The notes below the pieces were generated by a model that saw only the letters and a program-made list of their open reading frames with translations, did not search any database and was not told where the DNA came from. The position numbers and the translations under genes are program-made. This document shows, one piece after another, positions 45,733-53,837 of a stretch of DNA of 64,000 nt (the stretch's first letter is position 1; the number at the start of each line of letters is the position of its first letter). The stretch is from Colwellia_A sp047621305 (lineage in GTDB: Bacteria > Pseudomonadota > Gammaproteobacteria > Enterobacterales > Alteromonadaceae), in assembly GCA_047621305.1 (NCBI GenBank), contig JBLHNB010000015.1, positions 7,582 through 71,581 on the forward strand. The letters are read 5' to 3'.

Positions 45733-45852
45733 AATGCCTCCAATAAAATTCTTCAATAAAAAACAATAAACCCAAACAACTTAGTCTATCTAAATCGTTT
45801 GGGTATCAAGAGGTTATAAACCTCAAAAATGAGTAATGCCACTATTAACTAT

Positions 45853-46563
45853 TTAGTGTACATCTCTCCAATATTCAACTTTAAGTAAATAAGCAAAGAT
45901 TAAAAATATAACTAAAAATCCAATCACCCAATAACCCATTGCTTCACGCTCTAGTTTATTCGGTTCTGCGGTATATTCTAAAAAGTTAGCTAAGTCACGA
46001 GCAAAAGCATCGTACTCTTCAGCCGTCATCGAACCACCGGCTGCTTCAGTTAAGTTACCGTGCTCATCAAGTGTGCGAAGTCCTTGCAAACCTTGAAGTA
46101 CATGAGGCATACCAACATCTTTAAATACTTTATTATTCACACCAAATGGACGTTCAGGGTCTACATAAAATGAACGTAAATAAGTATAAATATAATCAGG
46201 TCCTGGTTTTAATCGCGCCATTAGGGTCAAATCAGGTGGTGCGCTACCAAACCATTTAGCTGAATCTTTAGCTGGCATGGTATTAGTAATATGCTCACCG
46301 GGCTTTTGACCATTCTGTAAATATTTAGCCAGACCATCTTCGTCACTTATACCTAAATCTGTAAAAGTACGATTGTAACGTTGATATTTTAACTGATGAC
46401 AACCTAAGCAATAATTTACATATGAATCAAAACCACGTTTAAGTGACTCTTTATCAGCTAAGTCATTACCTGCTTTATCTAAATGCATACCACCACTTGA
46501 TGCTAATGCAAACAAAGGTAGCGCAAGGATTCCGAACGTAAAGGCTCTAATAAATTTATTCAT
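45853..46563 (-). CDS. petC: cytochrome bc1 complex, cytochrome c1 subunit
   Basis: c-type haem subunit that passes electrons from the Rieske centre to soluble cytochrome c. The signal peptide ends near residue 21. The haem motif CLGCH (C52, C55, H56) is intact, and a C-terminal TM anchor lies at about 212-230 (WVIGFLVIFLIFAYLL). A methionine ligand is plausible near AEEYDAF or MPHVLQ. Its ATG overlaps the petB stop by one base. At 236 residues it is normal. Confidence 0.92.
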   Translation of the reverse strand: MNKFIRAFTFGILALPLFALASSGGMHLDKAGNDLADKESLKRGFDSYVNYCLGCHQLKYQRYNRTFTDLGISDEDGLAKYLQNGQKPGEHITNTMPAKDSAKWFGSAPPDLTLMARLKPGPDYIYTYLRSFYVDPERPFGVNNKVFKDVGMPHVLQGLQGLRTLDEHGNLTEAAGGSMTAEEYDAFARDLANFLEYTAEPNKLEREAMGYWVIGFLVIFLIFAYLLKVEYWRDVH

Positions 46564-47828
46564 TATCCTGATACCCTCTCTGGAACTGGTTTAGTTTTTT
46601 CATTTTTACTGTATACCCACAGTGCAACAAAGAAACCAAAATAACCAAATGTCGCAATTGTACCTATCATATTGTTCAATGGATTTGAAGGTAACGTACC
46701 TAAAACACCTAAAGCAATAAAACAAATAGCAAATTGAATTAAGTTAACAGTATGAGCAGTACAACGGAATTTAATTGACTTAACAGTACCACGGTCAAAC
46801 CATGGTAATAAGAACAACACTATGATTGCCGAGAACATGCCAATCGCCCCTAATAATTTATCAGGAATAACACGTAGCACAGTATAGAATGGACCAAAGT
46901 ACCAAACAGGTGCAATATGCTCTGGCGTTTTTAAACCATTAGCAGGTTCAAAATTCGGCGCTTCCATAAAGTAACCGCCACCTTCTGGTGCAAAAAACAT
47001 CACCCAGCAAAAAACGATTAAGAAAATCACTACAGCCACTAAATCTTTTACTGTGTAGTAAGGATGAAATGGTATCGCATCAACGATGTCATATTTTTTA
47101 GTATATTGTTCGTGAAACTGAAATTTACTTTGTTCTTCAAGAGGAACACTACCTTTAGGCTTTTTAATATCAGTACCTTCAGGATTGTTTGAACCCACTT
47201 CATGTAAAGCCAAGATATGTAAGAACACAAGAATAACTAAAACTAAAGGTAACGCTGCAACATGTAATGCAAAGAAGCGATTTAGCGTTGCTCCAGAGAT
47301 GACATAATCACCACGTATCCATAATGTTAAATCATCACCTATTACCGGAATCGCTCCAAATAACGAAATAATAACTTGTGCTCCCCAGTAAGACATATTA
47401 CCCCAAGGTAATAAGTAACCCATGAAAGCTTCAGCCATTAACACTAAGAAGATGAACATACCAAACAACCACAATAACTCACGAGGTTTTTGATAAGACC
47501 CATACATCATGCCACGAAACATATGCATATAAACAACAACAAAAAAGGCGGATGCCCCTGTGGAGTGCATATAGCGTAATAACCAACCGTAATCGACATC
47601 ACGCATGATGTATTCGATTGACGCAAAAGCACCTTCACTTGACGGTTCATAGTTCATCGTTAACCAGACACCGGTTAACAATTGATTGACTAGAACAACA
47701 CTTGCTAAAATTCCAAAGACATACCAAAAATTAAAGTTTTTTGGTGCTGGATATTGAGCAGCATGCTTGTTCATCGCATCCATTAACGGTAAGCGTTTTT
47801 CGATCCAAGCCATTAAATTTGCAAACAT
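46563..47828 (-). CDS. petB: cytochrome bc1 complex, cytochrome b subunit
   Basis: Polytopic subunit with two b haems and the quinol sites. TM helices carry the haem histidines: MHSTGASAFFVVVYMHMF (two) and FFALHVAALPLVLVILVFLHI (two). The Qo-loop motif reads APVWYFGPF instead of the mitochondrial PEWY, as in many gammaproteobacteria. At 421 residues it has the usual eight helices. It is the central gene of petABC, overlapping by one base at both neighbours. Confidence 0.95.
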   Translation of the reverse strand: MFANLMAWIEKRLPLMDAMNKHAAQYPAPKNFNFWYVFGILASVVLVNQLLTGVWLTMNYEPSSEGAFASIEYIMRDVDYGWLLRYMHSTGASAFFVVVYMHMFRGMMYGSYQKPRELLWLFGMFIFLVLMAEAFMGYLLPWGNMSYWGAQVIISLFGAIPVIGDDLTLWIRGDYVISGATLNRFFALHVAALPLVLVILVFLHILALHEVGSNNPEGTDIKKPKGSVPLEEQSKFQFHEQYTKKYDIVDAIPFHPYYTVKDLVAVVIFLIVFCWVMFFAPEGGGYFMEAPNFEPANGLKTPEHIAPVWYFGPFYTVLRVIPDKLLGAIGMFSAIIVLFLLPWFDRGTVKSIKFRCTAHTVNLIQFAICFIALGVLGTLPSNPLNNMIGTIATFGYFGFFVALWVYSKNEKTKPVPERVSG

Positions 47829-48418
47829 TATGCGTCTCCTTGGCCGACACCAATAAGTAAGGTGCCTTCTGATGGGAATGAATGCTCTGGTACCACTAAA
47901 TTAGTCGGTGCTGGAACGCTTTGAAATACACGGCCTGCCATATCAAATTTAGAACCATGACAAGGACAGAAGAAGCCGTCTGAGACACCTTCAACTTTTT
48001 CAGCAAAATCGCCTTTATGATAAGTAGGAGCACAACCTAAATGGGTACATACACCTAAAGCAACCATAAATTCTGGTTTAATTGAACGATAAGCATTAGT
48101 TGCATAGGTGGGTTGTTGTGGTTCTACTGATTCAGGGTCTTTTAATTGACCTTCATGAGTAGTTAACGCAGCAACTATTTCTTTAGTTCTCCGCACTACA
48201 TAAACAGGTTTTCCACGCCATTCAGCTCTGATCAGCTGACCGGGTTCTATTTTACTAACATTGACTTCTACCGGAGCACCTGCAGCTTTCGCTCTAGCAC
48301 TTGGGTTCCAAGAACCAATGAAAGGCACAGCCAAACCGACAACACCAACACCACCAACTACTGAAGTAGCTGCAGTTAAAAAGCGTCGACGGCCGTTGTT
48401 AATGGGCACATTGCTCAT
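47828..48418 (-). CDS. petA: cytochrome bc1 complex, Rieske iron-sulfur subunit
   Basis: 2Fe-2S subunit anchored in the periplasmic side. A Tat-type N-terminus (GRRRFLTAAT, arginines 10-12) is followed by one TM helix. The cluster motifs are CTHLGCAP and CPCHGSKFD, giving two Cys and two His ligands and the disulfide cysteines. At 196 residues it is normal. It is the first gene of the operon; the gap upstream (277 bp) should hold the promoter. Confidence 0.95.
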   Translation of the reverse strand: MSNVPINNGRRRFLTAATSVVGGVGVVGLAVPFIGSWNPSARAKAAGAPVEVNVSKIEPGQLIRAEWRGKPVYVVRRTKEIVAALTTHEGQLKDPESVEPQQPTYATNAYRSIKPEFMVALGVCTHLGCAPTYHKGDFAEKVEGVSDGFFCPCHGSKFDMAGRVFQSVPAPTNLVVPEHSFPSEGTLLIGVGQGDA

Positions 48419-48639
48419 TCAAAATCTCCAATTAATATTTAATTAAATCTACTTGATTTTTGTTGTTTTAAAATAAAAAATAGCTATCGTTGCGATTTAA
48501 TTAAACTAGCGATAAAAAAATTTTTCTGATCATAAAGAAATGCCCTATTTTTTACAAGGAAAATAAGAGAAAATCAGTTATATATGGATATATTAACCAT
48601 TTACCGGCTGTTGATACGAATACCTCTCAATCAACAATG

Positions 48640-48671
48640 ACAACCTCTAAACGAACGTCATTAGAGGTTGT
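48640..48671 (-). terminator. stem-loop after the Cys-pair repeat protein gene
   Basis: ACAACCTCTAA (48640-48650) pairs with TTAGAGGTTGT (48661-48671), an 11-bp stem, 25 bases after the stop of the 151-residue gene. There is no strong U tract. Confidence 0.45.
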
Positions 48672-48695
48672 ATGATCGAGATGATTTTTAATACA

Positions 48696-49151
48696 TTAAA
48701 TTCTAAATGATTTATTGCCAAACTTTTTAGCAAACGTACTTAAAGGTTTGTTATTGCAAGAAATGCTGCGATAAAACTCTTTAGATTTAGATAATTTTGC
48801 TTTTAACGCTTTATAACTTTTATTTGAAGTCGCCGCAGCGATACAAACATCAGCTTCCATATTACCCATTGAATTATCAAATGAAAAAACCTTTACAGCC
48901 TCTTCACTTGAACTTTCATGGTGTTTCTTGGCAAATTTTTCAATAGATAAACCATTACAATTTAAGCCACTTACCGAAGCCTCACTGTATTTATATTCTT
49001 TCATTTTAGCTTCTAAAGCAGCATCAGACGTGGCCGCTGCAATACAAATAGCGGTATGAGCAGAGTCATCCGCATTATAAAATGTGACATCTTTAGCTGA
49101 TACGCTACTAGCCAGTGTCAGCATAGCAATACATATGATTATTTTTTTCAT
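48696..49151 (-). CDS. secreted protein with two copies of a Cys-pair repeat (DUF3718-like)
   Basis: Function unknown. Signal peptide residues 1-19 (SSVSA|KDV). The mature part is a direct internal duplication. Copy 1 (about 33-78) runs from AICIAAATSDAAL to LNCNGLSIEKFAKKH. Copy 2 (about 100-145) runs from DVCIAAATSNKSY to ISCNNKPLSTFAKKF. Each copy has two cysteines at equal spacing, probably forming a disulfide. The repeat resembles DUF3718 proteins of marine gammaproteobacteria (recalled). Isolated gene, between petA and the ribosomal genes. Confidence 0.8.
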   Translation of the reverse strand: MKKIIICIAMLTLASSVSAKDVTFYNADDSAHTAICIAAATSDAALEAKMKEYKYSEASVSGLNCNGLSIEKFAKKHHESSSEEAVKVFSFDNSMGNMEADVCIAAATSNKSYKALKAKLSKSKEFYRSISCNNKPLSTFAKKFGNKSFRI

Positions 49152-49403
49152 TTTAAATCTCTATTTTTTAGTTGGTTCTTTAAAAGTAGACTAAATATAT
49201 TAGATGTAAAGAAGTGTTAGTTTGATGAAAAACAAGAAAAAGTAAAGAATAGCTCTTAATATAAAACCAATACTCCTCTTGACCTAAAGAAAAGCTATTT
49301 GATAGAGAACTACAGGCGCGTGAAATACTGATTAATTGCCGCCACCCAGTTTGACATTATAGCCAAGAGTATAAATATTAACGAACGTCGTATATTTCAG
49401 ATA

Positions 49404-49430
49404 TAAAAAAACCGGCAAATGCCGGCTTTT
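49404..49430 (-). terminator. intrinsic terminator of rplM-rpsI
   Basis: CCGGCA (49412-49417) pairs with TGCCGG (49420-49425). On the minus strand the stem is followed by TTTTTTT (49411-49405), a classical intrinsic terminator about 30 bases after rpsI. Confidence 0.8.
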
Positions 49431-49449
49431 GAATTGTATAACGTAAATA

Positions 49450-49842
49450 TTAACGTTTTGAAAATTGTGGCTTTTTACGAGCCTTGTGTAAACCAACTTT
49501 CTTACGTTCAACTTTACGAGCATCACGAGTAACAAATCCAGCTGGACGTAGAGCACTACGTAAGCTTTCATCGAAAACCATTAATGCACGAGTAATACCG
49601 TGACGAATTGCGCCAGCTTGACCAGAAATACCACCACCAGCTACTGTGATGTTAAAGTCAAACTTCTCTACCATTCCAACTAACTCTAACGGTTGACGAA
49701 CAACCATACGAGCAGTTTCGCGACCGAAGTACACTGAAATGTCACGTTTGTTAATAGTAATTGCACCGTTACCAGCTTTCATGAACACACGAGCAGTTGA
49801 GCTCTTGCGACGACCAGTACCGTAATATTGATTATCAGCCAT
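49450..49842 (-). CDS. rpsI: 30S ribosomal protein S9
   Basis: Ribosomal protein S9, 130 residues. It begins with YYGTGRRKSSTARVF, contains GGGISGQAGAIRHGITRAL, and ends with the KKPQFSKR tail whose terminal Arg/Lys contacts P-site tRNA. It is second in the rplM-rpsI operon, 3 bp after rplM. Confidence 0.97.
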   Translation of the reverse strand: MADNQYYGTGRRKSSTARVFMKAGNGAITINKRDISVYFGRETARMVVRQPLELVGMVEKFDFNITVAGGGISGQAGAIRHGITRALMVFDESLRSALRPAGFVTRDARKVERKKVGLHKARKKPQFSKR

Positions 49843-49845
49843 TGC

Positions 49846-50274
49846 TTAAAGCTCCAAAAGTTGTGGTTGTTGTGCAGTATGTTTATGTTCAGTGCCCGCA
49901 TAAACTTTTAGTTTACGGAACATTTCACGACCCAAAGGACCTTTAGGTAACATACCTTTAACTGCGAATTCAAGTACACGTTCAGGTGCTTTTTCAATTA
50001 ACTTTTCGAAGCTAATTTGCTTAAGACCACCTGGGAATTCTGTATGCGAGTAGTAAATTTTACCCTTCGCTTTATTACCAGTCACTTTTACTTTCTCAGC
50101 ATTAATAACAACGATGTAATCGCCAGTATCTACGTGAGGAGTATATTCTGCTTTATGCTTGCCGCGTAAACGGGTTGCAATTTCAGTAGCGATACGACCT
50201 AAAGTTTTATCTTCGGCGTCCACTAAGAACCATTCGCGTTGTACGCTTTCTGGTTTTGCTACAAAAGTTTTCAT
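49846..50274 (-). CDS. rplM: 50S ribosomal protein L13
   Basis: Ribosomal protein L13, 142 residues. It opens MKTFVAKPESVQREWFLVDA, contains the family block GKHKAEYTPHVDTGDY and the C-terminal KVYAGTEHKHTAQQPQLLEL. It leads the operon with rpsI and has a probable promoter with a long leader upstream, where L13 autoregulation would act in related bacteria. Confidence 0.97.
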   Translation of the reverse strand: MKTFVAKPESVQREWFLVDAEDKTLGRIATEIATRLRGKHKAEYTPHVDTGDYIVVINAEKVKVTGNKAKGKIYYSHTEFPGGLKQISFEKLIEKAPERVLEFAVKGMLPKGPLGREMFRKLKVYAGTEHKHTAQQPQLLEL

Positions 50275-50633
50275 TTAAAAAACCCAATATTAAAATGTTA
50301 CGAAAAATAGCCATATGACTATTCGTTTAAAGACCACGCTGTTACCCCTTCGAGTATCGAGTCCATCGTCTAGTATCTTGGGGATATTAGACATTTGTAA
50401 CGTCAGGGAGCGCGCATTATACAGAAGTTACCAATAAAGATCACGCCTAATTTTCATTCAATATAAAATTAAATGTCATTTATACCTATTCATTTATAAG
50501 CCATAGAAAATAGTGATGTACTTATTATGGAAGCTAAAACCACAGTTACTGGTTACTCTATGCGCTACGCCATGAAGTAAATAGTCTGTTTTCAATGTAT
50601 ACCTGCTCTACTGATATTTTGAGATACTTTACA
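50275..50633. other. rplM upstream region
   Basis: About 360 bases between rplM and nrdJb. It contains a TATAAT promoter (50416-50421) and a leader of about 135 nt carrying CCCC...GGGG-type dyads. The right half, adjacent to the nrdJb 3' end, shows no recognised element; a 17-codon ORF on the plus strand there is not considered real. Confidence 0.55.
50405..50440 (-). promoter_or_regulatory. rplM promoter with GC-rich discriminator
   Basis: On the minus strand the -10 reads TATAAT (50421-50416), directly followed by GCGCGCTCC. A GC-rich discriminator is the mark of ppGpp-controlled ribosomal promoters. The -35 is weak; TTGGTA at 50434-50429 is only about 7 bases from the -10, too close for a normal spacer, so the -35 is not firmly placed. 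Confidence 0.55.
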
Positions 50634-51302
50634 TCAACCGCATTTTGAATCACCACAATTTAAGCAGGTCGCACAACCATCCAGTAAAATCACTGACTTT
50701 TGATAACACTTTAGGCACTTAGTCGCGGTTACTGGAAACCCACTAAGTTCACTATATTGCTCTGCTGGTGCCTTTTGGCGTTTCTGTTCAATATAAGATT
50801 GTTGATGAGTATCAATTTCACTTAGCGGTAGCATATCTAATGTTTTTAAATGTGTTTCTATTACGTGGCCAATATCAGCGACAACAGATGGCATAAATAT
50901 GCCCGTGCCCCTTTGGTAATATCCACCTTTGGGATCAAATACGGCTTTAAGTTCTTCAACTAAGAAGGTGCAATCTCCACCTTTTCGAAACACCGCAGAA
51001 ATTACACGAGTTAATGCGACAATCCATGAATAGAATTCCATGTTCTTTGAGTTAACAAAAACTTCAAAAGGGCGACGGATTTCATGTTCACTGTCCTGAT
51101 TTAGCAAAATATCATTAATAGTTATGTATAAAGCATGGTCGGATACCGGTGGTTTAATTTTATAAGTAGATCCGATTAACATTTCTGGGCGTTTTATACT
51201 TTCGTTTAACTTAACGCTCGTTTCTTTTTTGACTGTAGCGGGTGTTTCTTGCCCTTTACTTTTAACCTTAACACGTGTGATTTTTTGGATGATTTCTTGC
51301 AT
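50634..51302 (-). CDS. nrdJb: NrdJb, C-terminal/auxiliary part of B12-dependent ribonucleotide reductase
   Basis: Second half of the split class II ribonucleotide reductase, 222 residues. It contains the TSCPD-like region (ALYITINDILLNQDSEHEIRRPFEVFVNSKN) with RKGGDCTFLVEELKAVFDPKGGYYQRG. At the C-terminus a zinc-finger-like set of cysteines (CLKCYQKSVILLDGCATCLNCGDSKCG) probably includes the redox cysteines that re-reduce the active site. It lies 29 bp after nrdJa in an operon. In many bacteria the same segment is fused to the main subunit. Confidence 0.88.
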   Translation of the reverse strand: MQEIIQKITRVKVKSKGQETPATVKKETSVKLNESIKRPEMLIGSTYKIKPPVSDHALYITINDILLNQDSEHEIRRPFEVFVNSKNMEFYSWIVALTRVISAVFRKGGDCTFLVEELKAVFDPKGGYYQRGTGIFMPSVVADIGHVIETHLKTLDMLPLSEIDTHQQSYIEQKRQKAPAEQYSELSGFPVTATKCLKCYQKSVILLDGCATCLNCGDSKCG

Positions 51303-51331
51303 CGTTTCATTCCTTTAATTGTACCTTTGAC

Positions 51332-53491
51332 TTACAACTTACCGTAGTAACCTTCTTTTATTGCATCATGTAAATTAGCTGCGGTGTGAATTTCACCGTC
51401 ATAGTTAATCTCTTCATTACCTTTGGCGGTAATGGTACTGCCGTCGGTTAAGGTGAATTCATAGTCAACATTGGCTAAATCTTCTTCCTTAACTAATACC
51501 CCTTGGTGTACCTCAGGGTTAAAACGAAATGTTGTGCAGCCTTTCAAGCCTTTTTCATAAGCGTATAAATAGATATTTTTAAACGCTTGATAATCAATGT
51601 CTGTCGGTACATTAATCGTTTTTGAAATAGATGAATCTATCCAATACTGAGCAGCCGCTTGGACATCAACATGCTCTTGTGGAGAAATATCATCACAAGC
51701 AGTAAAATAACCGGGAAGTTGTTCGTTGGTATTATCACTAAAAGCTTGTGCATTTTTATTCACTAATGTCCTGTAGGCAAGTAATTCAAAACTAGTTACG
51801 GCAACTGATTCTTTTGATTTCTTTCCTTGGCGAATAATATTGCGATGATATTCATGGGCAAAACTAGGTTCAATGCCATTAGATACATTGTTACCAAGGC
51901 TTAATGCTAACGTGCCCGTTGGCGCAATTGAGCTGTGATGAGTAAAGCGCGCCCCAACGTTGGCAAGCTCTTCAATAAGTTCAGGATACTCTTCACCAAT
52001 ACGCTGCATATAGCGGCTATATTTTGCATGTAACAATGCACCTTTAACTTTATCACCGACTTTCATGCCATCTTTTTTCATTTCGGGGCGCTTTGCTAAC
52101 ATCTGCTGAGTAACAACAAAGGTTTGTGCAAGTATCGGAGCTGGTCCTTTTTCTTTTGCTAAGCTCAATGCTGCTTGCCAACCTGTAACAGCCAAGACCT
52201 TAGATACTTGCTCGGTAAAGGCGACTGCATCAGGGCTATTATAAGCGATTGTCATCATAGTTAGTGCTGAGCCTAAACCCAAATATCCCATACCATGTCG
52301 ACGTTTACTTTCAATTTCTAAGCGCTGTGGCTCTAAGGGTAAACCATTAATTTCAACAACATTGTCGAGCATGCGAGTAAAAACGCTGATCACTGCTCTA
52401 AATTTATCCCAATTAAACTCAGCATGAATAGTAAAAGGCTGATCAACAAACTTAACCAAATTAATTGAGCCTAATAAACAGGCGCCATAGGGTGGTAAAA
52501 TTTGTTCACCACAAGGATTACTGGCTCTTAGTTGTTCACAAAACCAGTTATTATTCATTTCGTTAGCATGGTCAATCAGTAAAAACCCCGGTTCAGCATA
52601 ATCAAAAGTATTACTCATAATCATGTCCCATAATCTTGCAGCGGGCATGGTGCTATAAATTTTATAGGCAACTTTTCCTTCTTCATTCAAAATATAATCA
52701 TGTTGCTTAATAAAGGTATCGTCAAAATGATTTTCTTTAAAAACAATTTTGCTACGATCAGTTAAGTCGATGACATCTGCACGTAATTCTTTATGAGAAA
52801 TTGGAAAAATAAGTAACCAATCTTTATTATCTTTAACCGCTTCAATAAATTCATCGCTAATTAATAGCGATAAATTGAATTGCCTTAAACAACCATCTTC
52901 GCGTTTGGCTAAAATAAAGTCTTTCACGTCAGGGTGTGAAACATCGAAGACTCCCATTTGTGCGCCACGCCGGCCTCCTGCGGAGCTAACCGTAAAACAC
53001 ATTTTGTCGTAGATTTCCATAAACGACAGCGGCCCAGAAGTTGTCGCTCCAGCACCCGCGACATAGGCTCCCCTTGGCCGTAAAGTCGAAAATTCATAAC
53101 CAATACCACAACCCGCCTTTAAGGTGAGTCCTGACTCATGCACCTTAGATAAAATTCCTGTCATCGAGTCTTCAATAGTGCCTGACACGGTACAGTTAAT
53201 AGTTGATGTGGCAGGTTTAAATTTAAGTGCACCTGCGTTCGAGATTATACGCCCAGCAGGATATGCCCCTGACTCCATTGCCCAATAGAATTTTTCTTGC
53301 CAGTGCTTTTGGTTATTCGGTTCAATGTCAGCCAAAGCTTGTGCTACGCGTTTAAAAGTATCTTCAACGCTATGCTCTTGGGCATTGCCATGTTTATCCT
53401 TCAAGCAATACTTTTTATCCCAAATATCGAAAGATGCCGCTTGTAAATTGATTTTGTCTAATGATGATTCTTGTACGGTGAGTTCAGCCAT
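51332..53491 (-). CDS. nrdJa: NrdJa, adenosylcobalamin-dependent class II ribonucleotide reductase
   Basis: Makes deoxyribonucleotides from ribonucleotides using adenosylcobalamin, with or without oxygen. The 10-stranded barrel shows NCTVSGTIEDSM, the active-site NPCGEQILPPYGACLLGSINL with cysteine radical site, and the GYEFSTLRPRG segment. At 719 residues it is the catalytic subunit without the C-terminal part, which is supplied by nrdJb. Control sites upstream: NrdR box, CRP site and promoter. The conserved neighbours zapE and rplM lie on both sides, so the pair is an insertion in an otherwise conserved locus. Confidence 0.92.
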   Translation of the reverse strand: MAELTVQESSLDKINLQAASFDIWDKKYCLKDKHGNAQEHSVEDTFKRVAQALADIEPNNQKHWQEKFYWAMESGAYPAGRIISNAGALKFKPATSTINCTVSGTIEDSMTGILSKVHESGLTLKAGCGIGYEFSTLRPRGAYVAGAGATTSGPLSFMEIYDKMCFTVSSAGGRRGAQMGVFDVSHPDVKDFILAKREDGCLRQFNLSLLISDEFIEAVKDNKDWLLIFPISHKELRADVIDLTDRSKIVFKENHFDDTFIKQHDYILNEEGKVAYKIYSTMPAARLWDMIMSNTFDYAEPGFLLIDHANEMNNNWFCEQLRASNPCGEQILPPYGACLLGSINLVKFVDQPFTIHAEFNWDKFRAVISVFTRMLDNVVEINGLPLEPQRLEIESKRRHGMGYLGLGSALTMMTIAYNSPDAVAFTEQVSKVLAVTGWQAALSLAKEKGPAPILAQTFVVTQQMLAKRPEMKKDGMKVGDKVKGALLHAKYSRYMQRIGEEYPELIEELANVGARFTHHSSIAPTGTLALSLGNNVSNGIEPSFAHEYHRNIIRQGKKSKESVAVTSFELLAYRTLVNKNAQAFSDNTNEQLPGYFTACDDISPQEHVDVQAAAQYWIDSSISKTINVPTDIDYQAFKNIYLYAYEKGLKGCTTFRFNPEVHQGVLVKEEDLANVDYEFTLTDGSTITAKGNEEINYDGEIHTAANLHDAIKEGYYGKL

Positions 53492-53559
53492 AAATATTCC
53501 ATAGCGATTATTATTATGCAGTTATCATAATATTAAACTTTTAAAGCCGCAACCAATAA

Positions 53560-53606
53560 GCACAACATATGGGTACATAAATAAGAAACAACACAATATA
53601 TAGTGT
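53560..53606 (-). promoter_or_regulatory. NrdR box pair over the nrdJ promoter
   Basis: ACACAATATATAGTGT (53591-53606) is a textbook NrdR box. A weaker copy, GCACAACATATGGGTA (53560-53575), starts exactly 31 bp away, the usual helical spacing of tandem NrdR boxes. On the minus strand TTGTTT (53591-53586) and TATGTT (53569-53564), 16 bp apart, form a plausible promoter covered by the boxes, so NrdR bound to both would block it. Confidence 0.75.
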
Positions 53607-53632
53607 ATTTGTGATTTTAATCACAAATACAC
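53603..53632. promoter_or_regulatory. CRP-type palindrome upstream of nrdJ
   Basis: The arms GTGTATTTGTGATT (53603-53616) and AATCACAAATACAC (53619-53632) form a 30-bp near-perfect dyad. Its core TGTGA-N6-TCACA (53610-53625) is the CRP consensus. The centre lies about 61 bases upstream of the predicted nrdJ start site, the class I activator position. It shares four bases with the strong NrdR box. Confidence 0.7.
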
Positions 53633-53837
53633 GAACTTGCCCATAGTTTATGACAGACCAGAGGCAGACCAAATAAGTACAATAAAGTTGAGTACATTTA
53701 GATAAAAAAGAAAAATAAGTAAAATTAAGGAAAGGAGAGGAAAAATCAATAGTATAAATAGAAGCCAGTGCAGAAAGTCAGTGATAAGTAGCCTGAGAGT
53801 ACAAAAGTTAGGTATTCTGTACTCTTTGATTCCCTGT

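Larger units (their letters stand above)
53492..53837. other. nrdJ control region
   Basis: About 346 bases between nrdJa and the end of zapE. It carries the NrdR box, CRP site and promoter detailed separately, and a weak dyad AGAGTACA/TGTACTCT (53796-53825) that may terminate zapE. No cobalamin riboswitch was recognised. Confidence 0.6.

Noticed and set aside
50531..50580. 17-codon ORF in the rplM upstream region
   Set aside because: Too short and without supporting context.
53492..53837. Cobalamin riboswitch ahead of nrdJ
   Set aside because: No B12-box-like sequence or leader structure was recognised; the dyads here fit NrdR and CRP sites.
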